Numbered from the stretch's first letter, positions 21,669 through 31,799 are shown. The stretch is 64,000 bases of DNA from Azolla caroliniana (GCA_043228905.1 JBHGNT010000014.1:9858001-9922000); one strand, 5' to 3'. Notes: a model not told the origin generated them from the letters alone. Numbers and translations: made by a program.

Positions 21669-21802
21669 TCGGTTGCTTCCGGTGTGCTTCTGGGATGCCC
21701 TGGAAATGGTGAAGCACGACTTCCTATGCTCCGTCACTCCCTAGTTCAAGACCCCCGTGGTTCCGCCTGGAATCCTACACATACCCGCGAAACTTCGCGA
21801 CA
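20952..21802 (+). repeat. 3' LTR of element C
   Basis: Starts TGTCGTAGTG, ends TTCGCGACA. From GGGGCGCCTTTATGG near 21018 onward it follows the 5' LTR closely. It includes a (CT)n run of about 44 bp near 21621-21664, longer than in the 5' LTR. Confidence 0.85.
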
Positions 21803-22122
21803 CTGTTGGGAAGATATTCCTCGTAAGGAATAATTTTGGGAGTTAGTGTAGCAGGCTCATTTATGAGCGGTCAAGTACTGTCATTACTTGTGTTAGCCCG
21901 ATTGTCACTGCTTGTATAAAAGGTGCTCACTGAGCACAGTGTATGTACAGAGAGTCATTATTTTGAATCTAAGTTTTCTGTTGTTTGCTCTCTCTCTCTC
22001 TCTCTCTCTCTGTCTTTCCATCTCCATCTCTGCGTTTTCTGTGTTTTACCGAACTGTCTCATTCCTCTGAACTGCGTACTCTGTGTGTACGCACACGCTT
22101 CCGCACAACGTATTCTTTTACA
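21803..22122 (+). repeat. 5' LTR of D, distal part, and primer site
   Basis: Matches 27147-27454. It has TATAAAAGG followed at once by GTGCTCA-C-TGAGCAC, a (CT)n stretch, and ends TTTTACA at 22122. The primer-binding site TGGTATCAGAGC (22123-22134), complementary to the 3' end of initiator tRNA-Met, follows directly. Confidence 0.9.
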
Positions 22123-22225
22123 TGGTATCAGAGCGCGAGGGTTGAAGTCCTCTGCAGCCGACAAGAAATGTCTGTGACGAAACAGAGTTGAAGTTGTTCC
22201 CTTCGAAGAAGAAAAAGACAATACT

Positions 22226-23100
22226 ATGGACAGAGGAATGGGAAGCTCACTTCCGACTGAAAAGCTTGACAGAAGCAACTATGCATCTTGGTCTTACAAG
22301 ATGCACCAGTACCTGCTCAGCCATGGCTACTGGAGTTATGTTGAAGGAGCAAACGATGTGGCACCTGACTCGACACACAGGGACTATCCGGCTTGGGAAC
22401 AAGCGGCAAGCAGAGTGTTATACTGCCTCGCGTCCTGTGTGAGTGATTAGCTTTTGAGCTATATTCGGGATGCCAAGCGAATCTCAAAAGGATTTTCGCC
22501 ACCAGCACAACGGCCAGAAAGCTGCAACTCAGACAGGAGCTCAACAATGTACGACAAAGAGATATGTCGGTGGCTAATTACACCACCAAGATCAAAGAAA
22601 TCTGTGACTCTCTCGCCTCCGTCAACATGAACGTCAAGGAAGATGAAATGGTGTAGGTTTGTCTTGGTGGCTTGACGTCAAAGTTTGGACCCTTCCGAAC
22701 AACAGTCTGCACGAGGGAGATTACGCCTTCGTTTTTCTAGCTTCAGTCAATGTTGCTCGTAGAAGAAAACCACGTGGGTGCGTCGATGAGTGGGCACGTC
22801 GATGGCAAGATGCTTTACACGGAGGATGATAGGCCCCGTGGTCGTGGTGGACGAGGCGAATCGGCGCGCAATGGAGGCAGCCAAAAAGAGCAGAATGTAC
22901 GGCATAATCGAGATGCTGGAAGCAATCTCGAACCCTCCGCAAGCAGGGGAGTCATGGCGGCACCGGAAGACGGCAAGAGAAGACCGCGCCGGATTGCTGG
23001 TATTGTGGCAAGAAAGGCCATAAGGAGAGCGAGTGCTGGAAAAAGCGAGCCGATTTAGACAAAGACGGATCGAGCTGAAGAGATGCAGAGAGGCGACAGA
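22226..23100 (+). pseudogene. gag: Gag of D
   Basis: MDRGMGSSLPTEKLDRSNYA at 22226 opens a copia gag (YASWSYKMHQYLLSHGYWSY). Stops occur at 22447-22449 and 22653-22655 (TAG), and indels shift the frame. The nucleocapsid zinc knuckle CWYCGKKGHKESEC is still readable at about 22993-23034, in a different frame from the start. Confidence 0.8.
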
Positions 23101-23102
23101 GA

Positions 23103-24826
23103 TTGCACTACGTAGAAGGCTCTGAACAAGCCGGAAACAAATCAGGCCCAACCTTCGTAATGAAGCATAAGGCCAATTCTATGGCCGTGAACACCTCGAA
23201 ATCAAGCAAGGTGTGGTATGTTGATTTCGGAGCGTCAAATCATATGACGAGTCACGAGGAATGGTTCTCGTACTTGGAGAAACCGAAATCACAAGGAGTG
23301 GTCGAAACAGGAGACGACACTCCGCATACCATCGAACATGTCAGCGAAGTTCCTCTTAGCCACATCGGGCAGAAAGGGAAACTCATAAACGTGCTGCACG
23401 TCTTGACAATAATGAAGAACCTAGTGTGGGTGTATCAGATCGTCGACCAGGGAATGCAGGTTCGATTCACGCATCTCGGCTGCTTCATAGAAGAGGAAGG
23501 CAAAGTAATTGCACAAAGGTGACGTGAAGGGAGGATGTTTATCCTTGACACTAACCAAGCCGGAACCGCGTTGTACGCGAAAGGACAAAATGTCGAATTG
23601 GATATCGACTTGTGGCACAAGCGGTTCGGCCACGTAAATTTTCCACGGCTTCATGAAATGCAGACGAAGAACATTGTTTTTGGGTTGCCGAAATTTCATG
23701 GCCGGAATGGTCAAGTCTGCGAAGCCTGTCAGATGGGAAAACAACACCGACTTCCATTCCCCAATGAGCGTAATCGTAGTCGAAGTCCGCTGGATTTGAT
23801 CCATTCGGATGTGTGGGGTCCGACACAGAACGTGAGTCTCGGTGGAAGCCGTTACTTTGTAACCTTCATCGATGACTTCACTTGGCACATGTGGGCATGC
23901 ATGATTGAGAAGAAGAGCGAAGTCTTCGCATGTTTCCCGAAGGTGAAGAGCCTTGCGGAAAGGGAAACGGGGCGTAAGATCAAATGCCTACGGTTCGATG
24001 ACGGGAAGGAGTACTGTTCTGACCAGTTCACAAGTTATCTACAGAGGAGGGAATTCGACGCAAATTCTCATGTAGATATATGCCGAAGCAGAACAGCGTA
24101 GTCGAGCGGAAGAATTGGACGATTGAAGAAGCGACCAACGCAATGCTTGAAGAGAAGCATATGCCGAAATTCTATTGGGCCGAAGCCGTGAAGACGGTTG
24201 TCTACCTACAGCATCAGACTTCTGCTAATGGAGGAGTGTCGCCAGATGAGCTGGATTTCGAGAAGAAGCCGAACTTGGCACACTTGAGGATTTTCAACAG
24301 CATCGCGTATGTGCACGTGCCGAAGGAGAAAAGGAGGAAACTGGATGCTAAAGCTGAGAAATGTATCTTGGTCGGCTATTCAGATGAGCAGAAAGGGTAT
24401 AACTGTTATAATCCTCGAACAAAGGAAGTACGCGTAAGCCGCGATGTTGTGTTCGATGAGTCCGCTTCGTGGTACCTACCTGCTACTCTGGAACCTCATG
24501 ACTCCATTCCGATTTTTGAAGAAGAAATCAACGAGGCTGAAATGCCTCTGCATGATGAGAACGTCGGAGCTTCAAGAGAGAGTCCGATCTCATTCCGGTT
24601 AAGCGGGCCGAATGAGGGGCTAGGCCGAGATGGCCAACCAGATGATGAGACGACGAGTAGTGGAGACTCGGTCGTGCATTCCCCACGCAAGAAGCCGAGG
24701 AGACGGCTTACGTGCAAGGAAAAAGGCAAGATGAAAATGCCGGAATACGACTTCGGCAGCGCCGAGTCAGATCGGAGTGAGTCTGACTATGGGAAACTGA
24801 AAGGGAACCTCCACGGAAGAGGTTGA
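23103..24826 (+). pseudogene. pol: Protease and integrase of D
   Basis: Protease: VWYVDFGASNHMTSHEEWF near 23212-23270, with Asp-Phe-Gly instead of Asp-Ser-Gly. Integrase: zinc-binding LWHKRFGHVNFPRLHEM and CEACQMGKQHRLPFP, catalytic Asp in DLIHSDVWGP, then LRFDDGKEY in place of the usual SDxGxEY, a frame break near 24060, and VVERKNWTIEEA with the catalytic Glu. The integrase C-terminal region (KCILVGYSDEQKGYNCY) is kept to about 24480. Confidence 0.85.
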
Positions 24827-26390
24827 CGGTAGCCGAAAAGGTCGTGAAATCGGGTAACAACGAATTACGCCGATCTACCCGCCTCAAGAACCCCATAAAG
24901 AGATACAGGTATAATGAGTACATGGTGCACCATTACACATACATGACACGAGTGGTGGAAGTGCGTGAGCTGGAGAGCTACGTAGAAGCGGCGAAGGACG
25001 CAAATTGGTGTGCCACAATGGAGGAAGAGATGCGCGCCTTAACATAGAACAAGACATGGGACCTGGTTGACGCACCGAAGGGTGTAAAGCCGATCAGATG
25101 CATATGGGTGTATAAGGTGAAATACAACACCGATGGTTTTGTCAACCGCTACAAGGCCCATTTAATAGCTAAAGGCTACGCGCAGAAGCACGTCATGGAC
25201 TATGATGAGACCTTCGCGCTTGTCGCAAAGATGACTACCGTGCGAGTCCTACTGGCCGTAGTCGCGGCAAAGGGGTGGCATTTACATCAGATGGATATAA
25301 AGAACGCGTTCTTGCAAGGTGATCTTGAGGAACAGGTGTACATGGTACAACCCCCCGGATTTCTATCCAAAAAAACACCTCGGCAGTTTGCCGATTGAAG
25401 AAACCTTTATATGGACTAAAGCAAGCCCTGGGAGCTTGGAATGCAAAGATTACGCAATAGTTGCGTAGGATGGGGTTTGCGCCGTCGAAATCAAACTCTT
25501 CTCTATTTGTTCGGCAAGGACAATATGGACTGGTCTGTCTGCTCTTGTACATTGATGATTTAGTCATCGCCGGTGCCAACCTTGACGAAATCCGCCACGT
25601 GAAGTCTCAGCTTGTGGCATCATTTGAAATGAAGGATCTCGGAGACCTTCATTACTTCCTCGGGATCGAAGTGATCCGTACCCCCGAAGGCATATTGATC
25701 AGCCAACGTCATTACGCGCTGAATATGCTCTTCAAGTTCGGGATGGCAAACTGTAAGCCCATGTCGACCCCTCTGGATAGAAACGTGAAGCTTCACCCAG
25801 ATTCGGGCAAGGCGTGCGACCCAACACGGTTCCGACAGATTGTCGGGAGCCTTATCTATTTGACGATTACTCGGCCGGATTTTAGCTTCCCGGTAGGCTT
25901 AATCAGTCAATTCATGTCGCAACCTACGACCGAACACTTTCAGTGCGCGCAAAGGATACTGCGTTATGTCAGTGGCATGAAAGACATGGCGTTGTTTTAT
26001 TAGGCAGGCATAGCCGAACAGTTAGTCGGCTACATAGATGCTGATTGGGCCGGAAACGCCCACGATCGTCGATCCACATTTGGATACGCATTCTCGTTAG
26101 GAAGTGCGGCGATCGCGCAGCCTACAGTAGCACTGTTGAGCACGGAGGCTGAATATCGAGGGGCGACTATCGCTACGTGTGAAGTCATTTGGCTAAAACG
26201 GCTATTACGGGATCTGCATGTAGAGGTGTCTGATCCGACGACAATCCATTGTGACAACCTTAGCAGTATCCACCTTGCGAAGAACCCCATGTTCCACGCC
26301 CAAACCAAGCACATTGAGGTGCATTACCATTTTTTCCACGAGCGGGTCCTTTCAGGTGAAGTCGAACTAGTGCATGTTCCGACTGATTGA
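24823..26390 (+). pseudogene. pol: Reverse transcriptase and RNase H of D
   Basis: RT spans [49 protein letters not shown] and the catalytic YIDDLVIAG near 25550. Stops lie at 25045-25047 (TAG), 25396-25398 (TGA) and 26000 (TAG). RNase H follows with [40 protein letters not shown] and [19 protein letters not shown] at 26388-26390 comes just before the usual DIFTKPL end block, which is still present. Confidence 0.85.
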
Positions 26391-27029
26391 CAGATTGCCG
26401 ACATCTTCACAAAGCCTCTTGGTCTCGACAAGTTGCGACATTTCTCGAGTGTACTTGGGTTGCGTCACCCCAACACGCCAAACTTGAGGGGGAGAGAGGA
26501 AGATCAGGAACCAGAGCGTGAAAGGAGCGGAGGTAAGCATCACGGTGGAAGTGACCGAGATGCGGAGTCGGATGGAGAATTTGACTTCGAACCGGCTGAA
26601 GAAGCCGAACATGGAAGCAAGGGCCGTAAGCATAAGAAGGAGTCGAGGACAACCGGAACAGGGGGAGATAAGGCCAAGAATAAGACGTGGTCGGATGTTT
26701 TCAGGGGCCTGAAGACCGAAGACGAGTTGGAGACAGCCAAGTCGAATGAGAGCGTAAACCAATCGGAGGAAGCCGAGTCGGTTCAGATGTTTGATTTGGA
26801 TACGCTGAATCAACCAAGGGCCAAGCAGAAGAGAAGGCAGCAGAAGAGGCGCCAACACTGCAACAGCAAGGAAGCTGAGAAGGGTCGTGTGAGCAGACAA
26901 GTAGACCAAAAGGGTCGAGGCGCACGGAACTAAACGGGTTTAGGAGTGCGAGTGAGGCGTGGAGCCAAGAGAAGCTGAACCGTAGATCCGGCGGAGTAGG
27001 CGGAACCTCAAGTTGAGCTTGAGGGGGAG
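26391..27029 (+). pseudogene. Charged C-terminal extension after pol of D
   Basis: In frame with RNase H after one TGA, an open stretch runs past DIFTKPLGLDKLRHFSS to a stop near 26931-26933. From about 26485 it is very hydrophilic: Glu/Asp/Lys-rich, then a basic block AKQKRRQQKRRQH near 26821-26860 resembling a nuclear localisation signal. A purine tract CTTGAGGGGGAG occurs at both ends of this extension (26484 and 27019), so it may be an insert between two copies of the polypurine tract. Function unknown. Confidence 0.5.
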
Positions 27030-27454
27030 TGTTGAGAGACAAGCTCAACATTCGTGCGTAATACGATGCGTAACCCAGTGCGTAGACTGGGTGCGTAAAT
27101 CAGTACGCACAACATGGCCGTATCGGTGTGAAAACCGCGAGGCCGTTGGGAAGATATTCCTTGTAAGGAATAATTTTGGGAGTTAGTGTAGTAGGCTCAT
27201 TTATGAGCGGTCAAGTACTGTCAATACTTGTGTTAGCCCGATTGTCAGGGCTTGTATAAAAGGTGCTCATTGAGCACGATGTATGTACAGAGAGTCATTA
27301 TTTTGAATCTAAGTTTTCTGTTGTCTACTCTCTCTCTCTCTCTCTCTCTCCATCTCCATCTCTGCATTTTCTATGTTTTACCGAATTGTCTCATTCCTCC
27401 GAATTGTGTACTATGTGTCTACGCACATGCTTCTGCACAGCGCAATTTTTTACA
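27030..27454 (+). repeat. 3' LTR of D
   Basis: Starts TGTTGAGAGACAAGC right after the polypurine tract, ends TTTTTTACA. It has TATAAAAGG near 27255, the inverted repeat GTGCTCATTGAGCAC at 27264-27278, and a CT run. Its first 117 bp are absent from the distal 5' LTR piece because C was inserted there. Confidence 0.9.
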
Positions 27455-27690
27455 ACAGTTACAACTCAAACTTTGGTTACTTCTGAAGAATTATCTTGTA
27501 AACCACATGTACCAAAAAGAATTCTCGATGTTAAAACAAAAAAATTACGTACTAAAGAAATCCAAGAATTTAAAATAAAATGGATGGATAAATCGATAAA
27601 AGATGCCACATGGGAAGTCGAAAATTCTCTCAGAACTAACCTCCCTAACTTTCCATTGTAAGAGTGCAATGCTTTAAAGAGGGGGGAGTA
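27455..27690 (+). pseudogene. pol: Chromodomain end of E integrase and polypurine tract
   Basis: The frame through TLVTSEELSCKPHVPKRIL, then REFKxKW-type EFKIKWMDKSIKDATWE, ends in LPNFPL at 27658-27663. This matches the short C-terminal chromodomain of plant chromoviruses, which tethers integrase to chromatin. GAGGGGGGAG (27680-27689) is the polypurine tract before the LTR. A related copy is on the minus strand at 55674-55862. Confidence 0.8.
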
Positions 27691-28146
27691 TGTTATGGGC
27701 ATGACCATATAATATCCTGTGGTGAGAATTTACCATAGTATTTTATACATGTGGATAGGTGTGAGGGTTAAATGAGAGTGTAAAGAAGGGGAGGATTACT
27801 TTGAATCCTTGGGATTGAGACGACCCATTAGGCCAAGTGTGAACTTGCTTGGGGGCCTTGGGTATTGCTATAAATAAGAGGCCTAGCTACCCTCATTTCA
27901 TTATCTTTTGACTACGTCGAGACTCTGTTCTTGTGGTGGGTCAACTCTTGTAGTGAGCGTGCCAGCACCAAGTACTACTCGACGCTACGGCGGTGGTATG
28001 GGGCGCCAATCGAGGCTCGAGTCCATCTCGATCCCTTTGCTTGGGGTGGTCGGGTGGATCCGCAACCTTCTTTCTGTCTCTCCTTTCTGTCTATCTATCT
28101 ATCTTTTATCCTTATCATATGCTTACTTTATATCATATCTCTAATA
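27691..28146 (+). repeat. 3' LTR of chromovirus E
   Basis: Starts TGTTATGGGCATGACC and ends CTCTAATA. It contains TATAAATA at 27869-27876. The minus-strand interval 55043-55497 matches it closely throughout, from TGTTACGGGCATGACC to CTCTAACA, proving an LTR family. Confidence 0.85.
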
Positions 28147-28183
28147 CCCTCCCTTGCTCTCCCTCTCCAACACTAATCTCGAG

Positions 28184-28224
<41 letters not shown>

Positions 28225-28506
28225 GCATCTCTGTGTTGTGTGTTTGTCTCTCCCCTAACTCATCATTTCGTTTTTGGGATGGAAACCCTAGACCCTCAGA
28301 AGAAGAAGTAGTGAAGAAGAAACACAGCAGCAACCTGGAAGAGGCAGAAGAAGGGGAAGGAAGAATGTTGCAATAGCCTCGAAGAAGTACAAATCTATCC
28401 AGCAGCAGAAAGAAGAATCATGCATGAGTGAAATTTGCATACTAGAGAAGAATTAGAAACCTGCACAAAATAGCTCAAAGACGAAGTGGATATATATCAA
28501 CGGAAA

Positions 28507-29160
28507 TGGAAGAAGATGAAGAGGTAGAGCCTTTTTTAGAGTTTATGGCCAAAGATGGAACATGTTATGCTGGCACCGCTACCTGAATAGGCCCATCATC
28601 AAGTGATATGCGTGTTCATTTCTTGCACTATTCTGAGAATGAAGATGAGACATGGCATCCTCATTCTTTCAAATCCTCTTATCATGTTGATGCCATGATC
28701 CGCTCTATCATACTCATGCTCATGTTGTTCCTTCCTTTCCCTCACTCAGTTTGAGAGACAGTGTAGCGTGGTCATGGCAACCTTCACCTCCATCTGCATT
28801 CCCTCTACTGAAGCAGATGCCAAAGATAGAGAAGAAGAAGAAGAAGTAGACGATGGTTATGGCTGTGGTTATGGCTCTCTGGACTCTCCGAACAACCATT
28901 ACTCTCTCGCTCACCTCCAAAGCCCTTCCGCTTTCCCTTCATATCTCTCCGGTGAAGACGAACTCCAATACAGTCAGATGGATCCGCTTAGATTGGATTG
29001 CATCTCTGATGATCTCCATGCTTTGAGTCCTCTCCGTTTCCTCAGTACACAAAAAGATTCATGGATGGAAACCCCAGATCACCCAAATGATGGATGCGAA
29101 GCATTATCTGTCAAAGAAGACTCATTGGGTGAGGATATAAAAGACAATCCCCATTCCATC
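28507..29160 (+). pseudogene. Host-gene-like cargo fragment of G1, part 1
   Basis: From 28507 a frame reads MEEDEEVEPFLEFMAKDGTC, an in-frame TGA near 28585, then DMRVHFLHYSENEDETWHP. The pattern (aromatic core, DMRVHF, then EDEW-like) resembles a Tudor-type or SAWADEE-type histone-reader fold; this is a weak resemblance by eye. A second open frame of 131 codons (28768-29163) is acidic and Ser/Pro-rich with no known motif. It does not look like a transposon protein. Confidence 0.35.
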
Positions 29161-29806
29161 TAATTCCTGCTCCATCGTGTCAGATCCATGTTTCTTCAAC
29201 AACAGTAGAGGATATTCCTTCTCTCACCGTGAAAGGTCAATCTGTTTCACTTGAAAGGTCTCCAGAGTCAGTGGATAATACTGTGTATCATATTACTAAT
29301 GATATTTTGCTAGATAGATTATCACAAGCGAATGCATGTATGCAACATCTTCCATCTATGTTGTGCACTTCCCTTCCAAGTAATTCTCATGAGTGTGGCA
29401 CAATGGATTCCATTTTAATTCCACCCTTGCATTTGCAAGCAAATATGTGTGGTCATGGATCATCATTCTCTTGCAATGATCATTGCCTTGATGGTTGTGA
29501 CCTTATAGGCTCTTGCTCCATCCCTCAATACCTCATTATGGCCAACCTTTTGTTAGTTGAATCTCTTCAGGGATTGAAAAGAATTTCCGATAAAGATGTT
29601 GCCTTCACTACAACCTGGTGGAGAGCTCTACTCCTAGCATCAATGGCAAGGACGATTACAACATCTTCAGCAGAATGGTCCTTGAGATCAGTGTCGCCGC
29701 TGCCGCAATCGCTGTTGTCACCATCCGCCATAATCGAAAAGACGGATGCCCACTGACTAGTTCAAAACTCAAAGAGCAACAAGAAGCCAAGCAAGAGCTG
29801 AGATGA
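29161..29806 (+). pseudogene. Host-gene-like cargo fragment of G1, part 2
   Basis: The open frame 29229-29756 (175 codons) is followed in another frame by 29618-29806, which has a hydrophobic run EISVAAAAIAVVTI and a basic tail. Codon usage and composition are unlike the flanking repeats. I do not recognise the protein. The shifts suggest a decayed captured transcript or a multi-exon fragment. Confidence 0.3.
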
Positions 29807-30060
29807 AGAAGAGGAAAGAAGATTGAAAGAAATAAGAAGAAGAAGAAGAAGAAGACGAAAGTAGACAGAAAGAAAGGAAAAGAAGCAGAAATTAGAAAGC
29901 ATGGAGGATGAAAGGAAGAAAACAAGAAGATGAAAGTAGATGGTAACCACTACCATCACCACCACCACCAGAGAGGAGAGAGGGCATACAGAGAATAAAG
30001 GAAGAAAGAAGAAAAGTAGAGAAGAGAAGACTTAAAAGAAAGAAGGGCATCACATGAAAA
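29806..30060 (+). repeat. Purine-rich tract of G1
   Basis: Nearly uninterrupted A/G sequence with GAAGAAG runs. Tracts of the same kind lie at the matching place in G2 (41570-41900) and G3 (minus strand, about 56330-56395). Confidence 0.7.
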
Positions 30061-30071
30061 TTACAATAACT

Positions 30072-30245
30072 CGAGGGCACGCACTCGAATTTCAGAAACT
30101 CGAGGGCACGCACTCGAATTTCAGAAACTCGAGGGCATGCAAAAAAATTTCGGAAACAGAAGGGCAGGACACGAGATTTCTAAAACCGGAGGGTACTTAA
30201 TATAATTTTAGAAAAAACTTGAGGGGTAGGACATAAAATTTCAGA
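30072..30245 (+). repeat. 29-bp tandem repeat of G1, six copies
   Basis: The unit is of the form CTCGAGGGCAN8AATTTCAGAAA. The first two copies are identical and the next four are diverged. Related arrays with a GAGGGCA...AAATTTTNAAAAC pattern occur at 41930-42090 and, in reverse, at 56225-56350. Confidence 0.85.
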
Positions 30246-30577
30246 AACACAACACATCACTACACATACTAAAGAAGAAAACATATCGATATCTATATAT
30301 ACACGCCCACATACACCCACAATTATTGATAAACCTAAATGACAGTACCATAGTGGATGAGACGATTGGTGTGCGATCCAATCGTGCGATTATGTTGACC
30401 GAACAAGAAGGTTCGTGTTAAGCCAGCTCCGATCAAAGTTATTGATCGTCAAGCAATAATCCAATTGAGGAATTTCCGACCGTGAGAGAAGACCCATGGA
30501 GTTCTGGTGAACAAGAGTTTTTTCGGTAGGGGCTTGTGGGTCCAACGTGCAATGCACTGTCCCACAGGCATGCCAGG

Positions 30578-30917
30578 TGTTATCCGTATAGGTGTATGGA
30601 GGGATAAGGTGTAGTGTGTATGGTCTAAGGTGTTTAATGTATATGAGTGTGTGAGAATGAGTATGTGTGAGCACATGCACAATTATGTGCATGTGACAAG
30701 AATGTAACGGTCTTCTTTGTGTAACAGTCATATGATTAACCATTACATTATGTACTAGATAAAAACCCCTTATGGGGCACATAATGGAAATATAGCTTTT
30801 TCCCCTCATTTCTGTGTGATTTCGTATTTTCACTTTCCTTCTCTCTCTCTCTCTCTCTCTCTATCGTAATCCCCTTGGGAGGGGGGGTTCTAGGCTTCAC
30901 CCCCCACCCCATCAACA
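30578..30917 (+). repeat. LTR of G1
   Basis: Starts TGTTATCC, ends ATCAACA. It contains the inverted repeat CACATGCACA-ATTA-TGTGCATGTG (30672-30695), GATAAAAACCCCTTATGGGG, a (CT)n run near 30840 and CCTTGGGAGGGGGGG. These landmarks are in the same order in the G2 LTRs. It is preceded directly by the box CCCACAGGCATGCCAGG (30561-30577). Confidence 0.7.
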
Positions 30918-30924
30918 CTTGGAC

Positions 30925-31380
30925 ACTTCAAGAGAGAATTGTTTCCATGATGCAACATGCCGAACTATCACATGGTTTCTGGGCAGAGACACTACTCACT
31001 ACTGTCATCCAGTAGGCCTTGAGGACTTCAAATCCCGCAGGAGAGAGTCGTTAACTCTACTTGTTGAACATGCATCCTCTAGTAGAATTCCACTTTTGTA
31101 ATATATACTATAAGAATGAGTTGTGCATGCCACTTTTGTATACTTCAGGAGAGAATTGTTGCCATGATGCAACATGCCGAACTATCACATGGTTTCTAGG
31201 CAGAGACACTACTCACTACCGTGCACATATTAACATGTCATCGAGTAGGCCTCTAGGACTTCAAATCCCACAGGAGCTTTGGACCAGCCAAAGGCCAAAT
31301 TATGAGAAGCTGCAGATTTTTGGGTGCGAAGCATTCACCCTTGTGCATTGTGCCAAAGGAAGATTGACGAAAGTGTGATC
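30925..31380 (+). pseudogene. pol: Integrase end of K with internal duplication
   Basis: The integrase block containing MMQHAELSHGFWAETLLTT occurs at 30930-31030 and again 217 bp further on (31150-31220). Both copies are followed by ATCSAGTAGGCCT and AGGACTTCAAATCC. The second copy continues into the proper downstream block (RPNYEKLQIFGCEAF), so it is the original and the first an extra copy. Confidence 0.75.
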
Positions 31381-31799
31381 CGTGATCCAAGAAATGTATT
31401 TTTCTTGGTTATGAACCAGACAACGAATTCAGTTAGCGACTTTGGGATCCATAAAACAAACAAGTTGTCTGAAGTTTAGACGTCGTTTTCAACGAGTCGG
31501 AGATGCACAAGTAGGCTAAAAGGCCGATCGAAGTCAAAAGAGTAATTTTTTTTGACATTGTGAATAATCCTAATGGCCCATCACCACTCTAGAGCTACAA
31601 CACGACATGTTGCCTCTACAAGACGAAGTACGGCTACGACCAATACTTCAATACAAGCCAACTCTGAGAGAGGCCTATGTAGCGATCCACAAAATGGATC
31701 GTCTACTCAAGAGACCATCATTAGTGATGATCCCATGAGCCCAATCATCCCAAGATGATTTGAACGACCGTCTTAGCCACCGGAGAGGTACACTCCTGG

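Larger units (their letters stand above)
16564..21802 (+). mobile_element. Non-coding LTR element C inside the 5' LTR of D
   Basis: Two LTRs (16564-17423 and 20952-21802) in the same orientation bracket 3.5 kb without any recognisable gag or pol. The target duplication CTGT is at 16560-16563 and 21803-21806. The flanks rejoin into the D LTR sequence seen intact around 27150 (GAGGCYGTTGGGAAG). It is a large non-autonomous element; about 850 bp of its interior is a later N-family LTR. Confidence 0.85.
16487..27454 (+). mobile_element. Ty1/copia element D (5' LTR split by element C)
   Basis: 5' LTR in two pieces (16487-16563 and 21803-22122), primer site TGGTATCAGAGC at 22123, gag, protease, integrase, RT and RNase H, a purine tract GAGGGGGAG at 27021-27029 and the 3' LTR 27030-27454. 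The first 30 or so bases of the 5' LTR are missing at the junction with A. Coding frames carry many stops and shifts. A solo LTR of the same family sits at 42683-43078. Confidence 0.85.
28147..30917 (+). mobile_element. G1: LTR element with gene-like cargo (5' end not found)
   Basis: The order is a CT microsatellite, gene-like cargo (28278-29806), a purine-rich tract (29806-30060), six 29-bp repeats (30072-30245), a conserved box region (30340-30577) and an LTR (30578-30917). The same order of purine tract, repeats, box and LTR occurs in G2 on the plus strand, and purine tract, repeats and box in G3 on the minus strand. No gag or pol core is present. Whether the LTR at 30578 is the downstream or upstream one is unresolved. 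Confidence 0.6.

Noticed and set aside
21474-21744. Open frames rich in Ser-Leu or Arg-Glu
   Set aside because: Translations of a (CT)n microsatellite in the C LTR.
28768-29163. Functional host gene on the plus strand
   Set aside because: Open frames are short, in different phases, with stops in the best motif, and enclosed in an LTR-element architecture; kept only as gene-like cargo.
30072-30245. CRISPR-like 29-bp repeats
   Set aside because: No spacers; variation is internal to the unit, and the array belongs to a plant LTR element.
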